Part shown: positions 54,623 to 63,419 of the stretch, piece after piece
Layout: each line of letters opens with the position of its first letter
How positions within the stretch are numbered: position 1 is the stretch's first letter
DNA from: Oceanobacillus damuensis
GTDB lineage: Bacteria; Bacillota; Bacilli; Bacillales; Amphibacillaceae
DNA length: 64,000 bases
NCBI RefSeq assembly: GCF_001618145.1
Contig: NZ_LQNF01000016.1
Coordinates: 1-64,000, forward strand
Direction: 5' to 3'
Notes under the pieces: model-generated
The model's database searches: none
Seen by the model: only the letters and a program-made list of their open reading frames with translations
What the model was told of the DNA's origin: nothing
Translations under genes and position numbers: made by a program

Positions 54623-55144
54623 TTATTTATTCATACTGGAGAAGAAATCGCCTAAAGGATCTTCATCTTCCTCCTCTTCAACTGTTTCCTCTTCATGCAG
54701 ATTCAGTCCATCCAGACTGAAATCATCCAGGTCCATGTCCTGTTTTGGTGGTTTTTCCTTCAACGTATTTGTTTCTTCCTGAAGGTAAAGTGCTTCATTA
54801 ATATTGCTTGTATTACTGTTCAGAGCAGCAAGCAGGGTAGTCGCACGCATCGGGTCATTTAGCAAGTGATACAATATACTTCCAATAAGCGCCTCTGAAT
54901 GCTCGTGCTTCAGCCAGCTCCGTTGTTCCTTCGTCAACTGCTTAGGCAGCGGAATCGTAACGGTTTCCTTTTCCTTTACGAAGGTTTCATTGACCCCTTT
55001 GAGAACAAAACCAGCAATCTTGCTTGAAAAATTTCTTCGTTCGGTTTCCTTCAGATTCTGCAATTGTTTTAATAGATAATCAGGTGTATCGGAGGGAACA
55101 CGAAATGTTATTGATTGTCCCCTCTCTATACTATTTTTCGACAT
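54623..55144 (-). CDS. ParR-like centromere-binding adaptor
   Basis: The 173-residue partner of the actin-like protein has an N-terminus (QSITFRVPSDTPDYLLKQL, about residues 10-28) with the strand-helix-helix form of ribbon-helix-helix DNA-binding domains. A helical middle is followed by a long acidic C-terminus with two hydrophobic-acidic motifs (DLDDFSLDGLNL and DPLGDFFSSM). In plasmid ParR proteins such a tail binds the ParM filament end. It is 13 bp after the actin-like gene, and a terminator follows. No family name is evident from the sequence alone; the role is inferred from fold and context. Confidence 0.68.
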   Translation of the reverse strand: MSKNSIERGQSITFRVPSDTPDYLLKQLQNLKETERRNFSSKIAGFVLKGVNETFVKEKETVTIPLPKQLTKEQRSWLKHEHSEALIGSILYHLLNDPMRATTLLAALNSNTSNINEALYLQEETNTLKEKPPKQDMDLDDFSLDGLNLHEEETVEEEEDEDPLGDFFSSMNK

Positions 55145-55157
55145 GATCTCACCCTAT

Positions 55158-56330
55158 TTATTTTGCCTTTGAAGTCGCTTTTTCTTCTGTCTTCGTACTA
55201 CTGCCAGCCTTTTGAATAAAATCAGTAATCAATTTATAGTAGGCGTTAGCCATCATCCAAATACTTTCATTTTCATCCTCAAAGAATTCAATATTGTAAC
55301 CATCAAGCTTATTGTTGAGGGCTTTAATATAATCTTTAAGTACTGCCGATCCGCCGCCGACGAAATAACAGATTTCAGATTGTGAGTTTTTTGCCCATAC
55401 ATTTCTTAAAAAGCGATACTCTTTTTTGGCAAGTTCCAATAAAATATGGTCTGTAATATCGTGTACATTCGTTCTGCTGCCTTTTACCATGATATGATGA
55501 CGATCATTCTTTCTAGTAATGATATCCACTACATCCCGACGGCTGTCCAATTCCACACCATGCTTCGAACGAATTTCCTCCCTGATAGCTTCCAGGGACT
55601 CAGACACACCAAGATTGAAGCCTTGCGCTTTATCATCATCGACATTGCGGTTTCTGATGACTGCAATATCTGTTGATAAACCTCCGATATCCTGGATTAA
55701 AATCTGTTTATCAATCAGTTCCTTGTTAATCACTTTTAGATCGTTATCCATTATTAAGTTCACATATGCTGCAAACCCTTCCGGATAAACTTTCACTTCA
55801 TCAAACTTAATGTTCACCTTTTTCCCTTGGTGTTTTGGTGTAACAAGAAATTCCACCTGATGCACAGAACCAAGCAGTTGGGAACGGTATCCTACATCCT
55901 TACCTTCTTTCACTTCTCTTAATGGAAGTCCCGTTCCTAATGTATAGGTAGCATCTATAACGCCATTTTTCTCTTTGAAATCCTCTGTACTGACAGCATC
56001 CAATGCCAATGAAGCGAAAAGCATGATTAACGTCTGATCTTCTTCAGACTTGCTGCTTCCCGGATCGAGCTCCTGAGAATTGGTAGTTTTCGTTGCCAGA
56101 TTACCAACACGATAAATAACGTTGTTTTCATCCAAAGCAGGGGAGTGTACCCTAATATGGATATTTTCCAGTACTTCCTTTTTATCCAACTCCTCGATTC
56201 CAATAACAGGGCGATCTTCTAAATCCGGTGCAATAACATTAGGGATATAGAGTTCATTTTCCAATTTACCAAAATTACCTTTTAACGCATCATTACCGAC
56301 ATCAACTGCAGCGACTCTCGATTTTACCAT
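55158..56330 (-). CDS. Actin-like segregation ATPase (ParM/Alp family)
   Basis: The 390-residue actin-fold ATPase has phosphate loop 1 AAVDVGNDALKGN at residues 7-19, phosphate loop 2 IQDIGGLSTDIAV at about 212-224, and the adenosine motif CYFVGGGSAVLKDY at about 325-338. Such proteins polymerise to push plasmid copies apart. It is paired with a ParR-like gene and preceded by a repeat-rich region, the standard parC-parM-parR order. GAGAGGGG precedes the ATG. Its neighbours are ordinary chromosomal genes. A related StbA-like phage protein is an alternative. Confidence 0.85.
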   Translation of the reverse strand: MVKSRVAAVDVGNDALKGNFGKLENELYIPNVIAPDLEDRPVIGIEELDKKEVLENIHIRVHSPALDENNVIYRVGNLATKTTNSQELDPGSSKSEEDQTLIMLFASLALDAVSTEDFKEKNGVIDATYTLGTGLPLREVKEGKDVGYRSQLLGSVHQVEFLVTPKHQGKKVNIKFDEVKVYPEGFAAYVNLIMDNDLKVINKELIDKQILIQDIGGLSTDIAVIRNRNVDDDKAQGFNLGVSESLEAIREEIRSKHGVELDSRRDVVDIITRKNDRHHIMVKGSRTNVHDITDHILLELAKKEYRFLRNVWAKNSQSEICYFVGGGSAVLKDYIKALNNKLDGYNIEFFEDENESIWMMANAYYKLITDFIQKAGSSTKTEEKATSKAK

Positions 56331-56384
56331 TTATACTACCCCTCTCATATTTTCCTATACAAATAGAATAATTGTTTTCTATGG

Positions 56385-56560
56385 ATTATACAATGAGTCT
56401 AATTATGTATTCTTTTATGTTTACATGTATACATTTTGTATTCATTGTTACAACGGTATGTGTACGCATTTGATTACATGTTTACATATTTGAAAACAAT
56501 ATTTCTTTCTAAGTATACAAGTATACACTTTTGTAATCAACTATTGTATATATCAAATTG
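56385..56560. repeat. Putative parC-like centromere / operator with TACA repeats
   Basis: This region upstream of the actin-like gene holds related words: ATGTTTACATGTATACA (56417-56433), ACATGTTTACATA (56476-56488) and AAGTATACAAGTATACAC (56511-56528). GTATACATTTTGTATTC (56427-56443) recurs as GTATACACTTTTGTAATC (56521-56538), 94 bases apart. Clusters of such repeats are what ParR proteins bind. The sequence between catalase and parM has no gene. Confidence 0.55.
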
Positions 56561-56597
56561 TATCTGCCCCCTACCCTGTTGTCAGAAACCCCAAAAA

Positions 56598-56625
56598 AAT
56601 AAGGGCAGCACAGACTGCCCTTATT
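56598..56625 (-). terminator. Terminator of the catalase gene
   Basis: AATAAGGGCAG (56598-56608) pairs with CTGCCCTTATT (56615-56625), 12 bases past the stop on the minus strand. An A-run on the plus strand gives the T-run. Confidence 0.85.
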
Positions 56626-56636
56626 CTTGTAACTTA

Positions 56637-58685
56637 TTAAATTACATCTCTTGCCCAGTGTCTATGAACAGAGATTGATCCTACAAAATCATGCAGGAAT
56701 TTTTCCGCACTTTCACCTGAGACGACACCAATACTATTTAGCATATTATTTTCCTGAAGAATCCGAATACCTTCATGCGTAGCACCGATTGGTTTGTAAT
56801 GGCTGAATGCCTCTTTCACAAAGGAAGAAGCATTCTCAAAAAATGTCAAATTAGAAACTTCTCCACCAACGACATAGACTGCATCAAACAACACCGAATC
56901 AGCAGTAATAAATGTATGTTTTGCTTCGAGTTGTACTTCCTCTGTACCTGTGATCATTCCTAATCGCTCAGCAACGATTTCCGGTTGAAGTCCTTTCTCC
57001 TGTAAATCATTTACTATAGAATGTACTTCCTTCCCACTGTAGCCATCTGTTAATAAAACAGCTACTTTTCTAGTATCAGGTGTTTTCCTCGTATTTTCCT
57101 GACTCAATGCTGGAGAGGCTTTAGTAATGCTGGACCCACCGTGTTCAGGCGGTTTAATCCCTAAATTGACGGCAACCTGCTGAGCCATCTCCAGGTTTAC
57201 ATTAGCGAACATATCCACTACTTGTTCCTTGATTCTGTTTTCTTTACACTTACCAAGCTCAAAGCTGAATGCTTCAATAATATGCTCCTTTTCGGAAACG
57301 CTCATACTATTCCAAAACAGGACTGCCTGTGAAAAATGATCCCGAAAACTATCGCTTCTCGCCTGTACTTTACGTCCTTCCACCTTCTCTTCATAGTGAA
57401 CATAACCACCTTCATCAGCAGTAGAGGTTTCTGGTGTGTTTTGAGCCAAGGAATTGTTATGGTAGCTTACAGGACCTTTATTGATTGTCTGTCTGCCGTA
57501 ACCGTCTCGTTGATTATTGTGGAATGGGCAAACCGGACGATTAATTGGCAGTTCATGGAAGTTCGGACCGCCAAGACGGATAAGCTGTGTATCGGTATAG
57601 GAGAATAACCGGCCTTGCAGAAGCGGATCATTGGTAAAATCAATCCCTGGGACGACATGTCCCGGATGAAATGCTACCTGTTCGGTCTCTGCAAAATAAT
57701 TATCAACATTACGGTTTAATGTCATCTTTCCGATAATTTGTACTGGAACATCCTCTTCTGGCCAAATTTTAGTAGAATCTAATATATCAAAGTCGAACTT
57801 GAACTCATCAGATTCGTCAATAATCTGGACTCCCAATTCAAATTCCGGGAAATCGCCATTTTCAATAGCCTCATATAAGTCTGTACGGTGAAAATCTGGA
57901 TCTTTACCACTTATTTTCTGTGCTTCATCCCATACAAGCGAGTGGATTCCAAGCTTCGGTTTCCAATGAAACTTAACAAAATGCCCTTTTCCTTCAGCAT
58001 TTACCAGACGGAAGGTATGTACACCAAACCCTTCCATCATACGGAAGCTTCTTGGGATTGTTCTGTCGGATAAGTGCCACATGATCATATGTGCTGTCTC
58101 CTGGTTATTTGCCACGAAATCCCAGAACGTATCGTGAGCTGTCGCAGCCTGAGGGATTTCATTATGTGGTTCAGGTTTAACCGCATGAATGAGATCCGGA
58201 AACTTAATGGCATCCTGAATGAAAAATACAGGAATATTATTGCCAACCAAATCGTAGTTGCCCTCTTCTGTATAAAATTTTGTAGCAAATCCTCTGACAT
58301 CACGAACAGTCTCGGCTGACCCACGTGAACCAGCTACAGTGGAAAACCGAACAAACACGGGAGTTTTCGATCCTGGTATTTGCAGGAATTTAGCTTTCGT
58401 ATATTTTTCCATCGACTCATACAGTTCGAATTCTCCATGTGCAGCATATCCCCTGGCATGGACGACTCGTTCAGGAATCCGTTCATGGTCAAAATGGGTC
58501 ATCTTTTCACGAAAATGAAAGTCTTCCATTAATGTCGGACCACGAACCCCCGCTTTAAGGGAAAACTCGTCTTCAGAGACCTTTAAGCCTTGATTGGTAG
58601 TCATTTTCTTTCCCCTGTCATCGGTACGAAACTGCTCAAGCTGCTCATGCTTACTGTTACCATCAACTTTTCGATCATCACTCAT
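56637..58685 (-). CDS. katE: Large-subunit catalase with C-terminal DJ-1/PfpI-like domain
   Basis: The 682-residue clade 2 catalase has the catalytic histidine in RVVHARGYAAHGEFE, asparagine in DLVGNNIPVFFIQDAIKFPDLIHA (first words) and the heme tyrosine in the RLFSYTDTQLIRLGG stretch. A C-terminal flavodoxin/DJ-1-like domain at about residues 530-670 begins RKVAVLLTDGYSGKEV. It breaks down hydrogen peroxide in the cytoplasm. In B. subtilis the KatE homologue belongs to the general stress regulon, and a SigB-like promoter is visible here. AAGGAGG is about 10 bases before the ATG. Confidence 0.95.
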   Translation of the reverse strand: MSDDRKVDGNSKHEQLEQFRTDDRGKKMTTNQGLKVSEDEFSLKAGVRGPTLMEDFHFREKMTHFDHERIPERVVHARGYAAHGEFELYESMEKYTKAKFLQIPGSKTPVFVRFSTVAGSRGSAETVRDVRGFATKFYTEEGNYDLVGNNIPVFFIQDAIKFPDLIHAVKPEPHNEIPQAATAHDTFWDFVANNQETAHMIMWHLSDRTIPRSFRMMEGFGVHTFRLVNAEGKGHFVKFHWKPKLGIHSLVWDEAQKISGKDPDFHRTDLYEAIENGDFPEFELGVQIIDESDEFKFDFDILDSTKIWPEEDVPVQIIGKMTLNRNVDNYFAETEQVAFHPGHVVPGIDFTNDPLLQGRLFSYTDTQLIRLGGPNFHELPINRPVCPFHNNQRDGYGRQTINKGPVSYHNNSLAQNTPETSTADEGGYVHYEEKVEGRKVQARSDSFRDHFSQAVLFWNSMSVSEKEHIIEAFSFELGKCKENRIKEQVVDMFANVNLEMAQQVAVNLGIKPPEHGGSSITKASPALSQENTRKTPDTRKVAVLLTDGYSGKEVHSIVNDLQEKGLQPEIVAERLGMITGTEEVQLEAKHTFITADSVLFDAVYVVGGEVSNLTFFENASSFVKEAFSHYKPIGATHEGIRILQENNMLNSIGVVSGESAEKFLHDFVGSISVHRHWARDVI

Positions 58686-58724
58686 TATTGCAGGTCCTCC
58701 TTTTTAAGTAACGTTATTTTTCCG

Positions 58725-58750
58725 TTTCCCTGTTTTTGGAAATGATAAAC
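58725..58750 (-). promoter_or_regulatory. SigB-type promoter of katE
   Basis: On the minus strand GTTTAT (58750-58745), a 14-base spacer and GGGAAA (58730-58725) match the SigB consensus GTTTAA-N12-15-GGGTAT closely. The distance to the ATG is about 40 bases. Confidence 0.55.
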
Positions 58751-58955
58751 AGACTGTGACAGAATAGAAGTGCCAAACAAAACGAAAAGTGAATGCAAAA
58801 GACAGTGAGAATACAGAAATGAGCTTATAAATATTTGTATTTTCTAACAATAACAATTTAAAGTATGCTATTATAGTACCAGACTAGGAAATATTGCCCA
58901 CACAGAAAGCAGACAATGAGTGATATCCAGAATCTTCATGAAAGGATACCTTATC

Positions 58956-60242
58956 ATGTACAGACTAAAGGCCTTTATAATTATTATTTTCATAGCCTCC
59001 ATGATGGTTGCTTTAATATCAGGTCCGATAGAAATTTCAATCCCTTTCTATCTGCAGGCCTTCTTTGTGTACTTATTATTCACCACACTCTATTCACATC
59101 TGAAAACTGTTGTTAAAACAGGTAATGTCAATATAGATTACAGTATTTCCTATGGACTTTCCTTTGTACTAATTGCTGGACCATTAGGACTATTTCTCTT
59201 TGAAATTGTGAGCCGTTTCTACGTTTATTTTTATCGAAAAAAAACGGGTACCGCAGATGAAGATGAATTTTTACATACATTCTATAATATTGGTGGACCC
59301 GCACTACTTCATTCGATTGGATATTTTATTTTTTATGGACTATATCCATATATTGAGGGCATACCTTTTGGGTACTGGGGACTGCTTATAGCAATTGTGG
59401 TTCTGACAGACTTTATGTCTTCGATACTGCTGATTACCATATTCCATTTTGCAGGCAATATTAATACAGGTCAGGATGTGTGGGATTTCATCAAAAGCAG
59501 AAGCATCCTGGATACAATCAAAAAGGCTGTATCCAATGGATTGCTTTTTATATTCCTTATGGAGCAGCAATGGGAGATGTTGATTGCCTTGTTTATACTG
59601 AATTATCTTGTAAGCCGATCCGCAGTTCTTCAGTCCAAAAGCATTCAGCACAAGATTGAACGGGACCGCTTTGAACGGATGGCTTACACAGATTTCCTCA
59701 CGAACGTCCACAACCGTACCTATATGAGTAAAATAATGAATGAACTAAACGATACGGAAGAAGAGATTGGGATAATCGTAACTGACATTGACACCTTCAA
59801 GCGAATAAACGATACATATAACCATACAGTAGGAGATTGTGTCATACAACATTTTGCAGCTACATTAAAAAGCTTATTAAGGGAGGATGATTACCTTTTC
59901 CGCAGCGGGGGTGAGGAATTTACCATCATTCTCAGGAACAGAAGCTATAAAGATTGCATACAGCTTGTACAGGATTTGCAGAAATGCATCGAGAACACCC
60001 CTGCTTTTGCGGAATTCCGGTCTAAGCAGCTTAAGATATCATATACGGCATCGTTCGGATTATATTTTTATCAATCGAATGCGGAAACTGACATTAAAAA
60101 AGCATATATCCACGCTGACGATTTGCTTTTCAAAGCGAAAAACCAAGGGAAAAATCAGGTCTCCATTAAGAATGGGGTTATTGATATGCCATTGTCCATG
60201 AGGTATTCTTCTGTAAAAAATTCAGAAAACCTAAACATGTAA
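58956..60242 (+). CDS. Membrane-bound diguanylate cyclase (GGDEF)
   Basis: The protein of about 428 residues has six or so N-terminal membrane helices (residues 5-195) and a C-terminal GGDEF domain (about 240-410). The active site is GGEEF, preceded at the standard 5-residue distance by RxxD (REDD), so the product-inhibition site is intact. The metal/GTP-binding DIDTFKRINDTYNH motif is present. It makes cyclic di-GMP in response to an unknown membrane signal. The best start is ATG 58956 (AAAGGATA upstream); 12 codons earlier there is an ATG without a site. No EAL domain. Confidence 0.9.
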   Translation: MYRLKAFIIIIFIASMMVALISGPIEISIPFYLQAFFVYLLFTTLYSHLKTVVKTGNVNIDYSISYGLSFVLIAGPLGLFLFEIVSRFYVYFYRKKTGTADEDEFLHTFYNIGGPALLHSIGYFIFYGLYPYIEGIPFGYWGLLIAIVVLTDFMSSILLITIFHFAGNINTGQDVWDFIKSRSILDTIKKAVSNGLLFIFLMEQQWEMLIALFILNYLVSRSAVLQSKSIQHKIERDRFERMAYTDFLTNVHNRTYMSKIMNELNDTEEEIGIIVTDIDTFKRINDTYNHTVGDCVIQHFAATLKSLLREDDYLFRSGGEEFTIILRNRSYKDCIQLVQDLQKCIENTPAFAEFRSKQLKISYTASFGLYFYQSNAETDIKKAYIHADDLLFKAKNQGKNQVSIKNGVIDMPLSMRYSSVKNSENLNM

Positions 60243-60248
60243 CAACAG

Positions 60249-60286
60249 AAACCCCCTTTCCGTTTGCACAGAAAGAGGGTTTTTTC
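60249..60286 (+). terminator. Terminator of the diguanylate cyclase gene
   Basis: AAACCCCCTTTC pairs with GAAAGAGGGTTT across a short loop and is followed by TTTTTC. Confidence 0.85.
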
Positions 60287-60304
60287 ACAAAATAAGATAG
60301 TATA

Positions 60305-60526
60305 AATTTTGGCAGCAATTAACTTTTACACATAAACAGCCACGTCCAGCTCCAGCGCCCAGGGACTAGCGAGACTTCCTTCGCCTCCGTACGATAAGTC
60401 AACATCGACTCTCTCCGTTCGTCGTGTTTCCTTTATCTCCTACGTAGGAATGTTCGACAAGTCGAACCACCCCACAGTTCGAGGCGCAGTCCGTAGGTCC
60501 CTTAACGGGCGCTTGCGCTTTTGTTC
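60305..60526. repeat. Dispersed hairpin repeat family C, full copy
   Basis: Starting at AAATTTTGGCAGCAATTAAC, the repeat contains a long imperfect hairpin. GCGCCCAGGGACTA near 60355 pairs with TAGGTCCC...GGGCGC near 60492-60512, and TAAGTCAACATCGACTCTC and GACAAGTCGAACC lie inside. It ends GCGCTTGCGCTTTTGTTC against the rlmN stop codon. Sequences of this type are common between genes in Bacillaceae. A deleted relative is at 5026-5073. The inverted arms may also terminate rlmN. Confidence 0.7.
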
Positions 60527-61594
60527 TTATACAGCTTTTGTCTTTTTAATTTGCTTACTTCTAAGTTGACCGCAGGCTGCATCGATATCAGCGCCATTTT
60601 CCCAACGGACGCCACAGTTGATGCCTCTATTTTTAAGCGTTTCGTAGAATGCCTGTATCGATTCAGACTGACTGCGCTGGTAATCGATATGTTCATCAAC
60701 TGTATTATAAGGAATCAGGTTGACATAGGCCAAATGGCGATGATCTTTAATCAAGTTTGCCAGCTGGTTAGCTTCTTCTTTATGGTCATTTACATCCCTG
60801 AGCATGATATATTCATAAGTGATCCGCCTGTTTTTCTTCTCCAGATAGTAATCAACAGCCTTCATAAGCTTCTCTATAGGAAATGCTTTGTTTATCTTCA
60901 TAATGCGTGTGCGAAGCTCATTATTCGGTGCATGAAGGGAAATCGCCAAGTTAACTTGGATATCCTCATCAGCGAATTCATATATTTTATGTGCAAGTCC
61001 ACTAGTTGAAACCGTAATGTGTCTTGCACCAATATTAAGTCCGCGGTCATCGTTAACAACGTACAGGAAGTCCATCAGGTTGCTGTAGTTATCAAGCGGT
61101 TCTCCAATTCCCATGACGACAATATGGCTTACACGCTCATCATCGCCTCTTGTATCAAGGTGTTTTTGGACATTCATGATCTGTTCAACGATCTCGCCAC
61201 TGCTTAGGTCCCGGCTTTTACGAAGCAGACCACTTGCACAGAACGTACAGCCGATATTACAGCCAACCTGTGTCGTTACACAAACCGATAACCCATAATG
61301 GAAACGCATGAGAACAGTTTCAATCAGATTCCCATCTTCCAATTTAAACAGGAACTTGATCGTACCATCTTTTGATTCCTGTTTGATTTCTTCTCCCATT
61401 GTGTGGAGAACAAAGCTATCTTCAAGCAATTTTATTGTTTCCTTATTCACATTTCTCATCTCGTTAAAAGATGATACACGCTTTTTATAAAGCCAATTCC
61501 ACACTTGATCTGCCCGGAATCGCTTTTCACCATGCTCTATAAGCCAATCTGTCAGTTGTTCATATGTCAGTCCATAAATGGATGTTTTACTCAT
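60527..61594 (-). CDS. rlmN: 23S rRNA (adenine2503-C2)-methyltransferase, radical SAM
   Basis: The 355-residue radical-SAM enzyme methylates C2 of A2503 in 23S rRNA and A37 in some tRNAs. The 4Fe-4S motif [11 protein letters not shown] is at about residues 111-121. The N-terminal [27 protein letters not shown] segment and the late cysteine [19 protein letters not shown], used as covalent methyl carrier, are present. The length is that of the family. The stop codon abuts the family C repeat. Monocistronic as seen here. Confidence 0.96.
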   Translation of the reverse strand: MSKTSIYGLTYEQLTDWLIEHGEKRFRADQVWNWLYKKRVSSFNEMRNVNKETIKLLEDSFVLHTMGEEIKQESKDGTIKFLFKLEDGNLIETVLMRFHYGLSVCVTTQVGCNIGCTFCASGLLRKSRDLSSGEIVEQIMNVQKHLDTRGDDERVSHIVVMGIGEPLDNYSNLMDFLYVVNDDRGLNIGARHITVSTSGLAHKIYEFADEDIQVNLAISLHAPNNELRTRIMKINKAFPIEKLMKAVDYYLEKKNRRITYEYIMLRDVNDHKEEANQLANLIKDHRHLAYVNLIPYNTVDEHIDYQRSQSESIQAFYETLKNRGINCGVRWENGADIDAACGQLRSKQIKKTKAV

Positions 61595-61800
61595 TGTATA
61601 CCCTCATTTCGATTCAGTGCTCTTCCTATACTACATATTACTTCATCTAACAAAGACTAGCAAATGGTTTTTACTGGCGTTCCAACCAAGTTGGAATGGT
61701 GGAATGGATGGAATGGTGAGGAGCATGAGGCTGCTTTTCGATGTGTTTGGTATTTTTATTTCCTTCCCATTATTAAAATTACAGAGGGGTCTTCCTTACT

Positions 61801-61840
61801 TAAAAAAGATGCTGCGGAATATACCTACAGCATCTTTTTA
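61801..61840 (-). terminator. Terminator of the glutamate synthase operon
   Basis: TAAAAAAGATGCTG (61801-61814) pairs with CAGCATCTTTTTA (61828-61840), 8 bases past the gltD stop on the minus strand. The 61595-61800 gap holds no gene. Confidence 0.88.
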
Positions 61841-61847
61841 ATAATCA

Positions 61848-63332
61848 TTATGGCAGCTTTGTCTCACCCATTAAATAGAGGTCACATTCTCTAGCTGCTG
61901 CTCTTCCTTCGTTAATTGCCCATACAATGAGACTTTGTCCACGACGCATGTCTCCAGCGGCGAATACACCATCTACATTTGTCGTAAATTTCTCGTACGC
62001 AGCTTTGACGGTTGAGCGTGTTGTTGTTTCTACGTTCAGTTGTTTAATTAGATCTTGATCCGGTCCTTTAAAACCGATAGCAACCAATACTAGATCGGCA
62101 GGCCAAACCTGCTCTGTACCCGGAATATCTTCTCGAATTTTCTTACCATTCTTATAGCGGGTTTTTACTTTGATCGTATGAACCTCTTTAACATGACCGT
62201 TTTCATCGCCTGCAAACTTAGTCGTCTGAACAGCATATGCGCGCGGGTCTTCTCCCTGATATGCTTCAGCTTCCGCATGTCCATACTCGACACGATGAAT
62301 TTTAGGATATTGCGGCCATGGGTTCGTATCTTCATCACGGAGAAGATTCTTCTTCTCATAAATATCAAACTGTGTTAAGCTTTTGCAATTATGTCTAATT
62401 GATGTGGCAAGACAATCCGTACCTGTGTCTCCCCCACCAATGACGATGACATCTTTATCGGCAGCAGAAATATAGTTTCCGTCCTCCAGATTGGAATCAA
62501 GCAGACTCTCTACATTCGCTTGCAGGAAGTCCATAGCAGGGTGAACACCTTTCAGTTCACTGCCCTCCACTTCCATTTCACGATGAAGTGTTGCTCCACC
62601 ACAAAGGATTGTTGCATCAAAATCAGATTGAAGGTCCTCCACCGAAATATCTTTTCCAACCTCTGTATTAGTTATAAATTCAATACCTTCCTGCTCCAAA
62701 ATGGAAACACGTCTCATAACAATATCATAAGATAGCTTCATTTCCGGTATTCCATATGTCAAAAGCCCGCCAACACGCTTATCACGCTCAAATACAGTAA
62801 CCGAATGACCTGCTTTATTCAGCTGGGCCGCTGCTGCAAGGCCGGCTGGGCCGGAACCTACAACTGCTACGCGTTTTCCTGTAAGGATTTTAGGTGGGTT
62901 AGGAACAACCCATCCTTCCTCAAACCCTTTCTCAATAATGGAACGTTCCACTGTTCTAATTGCAACAGGTGGTTCGTTAATGCCAAGCACACATGCACCC
63001 TCACATGGGGCAGGACATGCAATACCGGTAAATTCCGGGAAATTATTCATTTGATGTTCGCGTTCCAGTGCTTCCTTCCATTTACCTTCATATACAAGAT
63101 TATTCCATTCGGGAATAAGATGATAAACAGGACAACCTGATGTGACTCCGTTTATCTCCACACCGGAGTGACAGGTCGGAACACCGCAGTCCATGCAGCG
63201 TGCTCCTTGCTTTTTAACCTCCTCCTCTGACAATGGTGCAGTATAGTCATTCCAATCTCGTACTCGCTCTTGCGGATCCCTTCCTGGACGGGTTTTTCGG
63301 TCATATTCCATAAATCCAGTTTGTTTACCCAT
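61848..63332 (-). CDS. gltD: Glutamate synthase small subunit (NADPH-GOGAT beta)
   Basis: The 494-residue flavoprotein passes electrons from NADPH to the large subunit for conversion of glutamine and 2-oxoglutarate to glutamate. An N-terminal iron-sulfur region has the cysteines in [10 protein letters not shown] and C...GCPVYH plus [12 protein letters not shown]. An FAD loop [12 protein letters not shown] is at about residue 148, an NADPH loop [11 protein letters not shown] at about 288, and a C-terminal [15 protein letters not shown] start at ATG 63332 rather than the TTG one codon earlier; AAGGGGG is in front. It follows the large-subunit gene by 87 bp. Confidence 0.95.
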   Translation of the reverse strand: MGKQTGFMEYDRKTRPGRDPQERVRDWNDYTAPLSEEEVKKQGARCMDCGVPTCHSGVEINGVTSGCPVYHLIPEWNNLVYEGKWKEALEREHQMNNFPEFTGIACPAPCEGACVLGINEPPVAIRTVERSIIEKGFEEGWVVPNPPKILTGKRVAVVGSGPAGLAAAAQLNKAGHSVTVFERDKRVGGLLTYGIPEMKLSYDIVMRRVSILEQEGIEFITNTEVGKDISVEDLQSDFDATILCGGATLHREMEVEGSELKGVHPAMDFLQANVESLLDSNLEDGNYISAADKDVIVIGGGDTGTDCLATSIRHNCKSLTQFDIYEKKNLLRDEDTNPWPQYPKIHRVEYGHAEAEAYQGEDPRAYAVQTTKFAGDENGHVKEVHTIKVKTRYKNGKKIREDIPGTEQVWPADLVLVAIGFKGPDQDLIKQLNVETTTRSTVKAAYEKFTTNVDGVFAAGDMRRGQSLIVWAINEGRAAARECDLYLMGETKLP

Positions 63333-63380
63333 CAAAAGCCCCCTTTTCTGTAGAAATGTATTTTAATTTTTTGATAACAG

Positions 63381-63403
63381 TGGGGTCAGACTATTTTGAC
63401 CCC
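63381..63403. repeat. Short inverted repeat between gltA and gltD
   Basis: GGGGTCA pairs with TGACCCC across GACTATTT. The word GGGGTCAGA is a common intergenic palindrome component in bacilli. It may stabilise or attenuate the dicistronic message. Confidence 0.5.
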
Positions 63404-63419
63404 TTGTATTTTCATCTTT

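Noticed and set aside
56400-56545. Plasmid replication origin iterons
   Set aside because: No replication initiator gene is present. The repeats stand directly before parM, which fits a centromere better.
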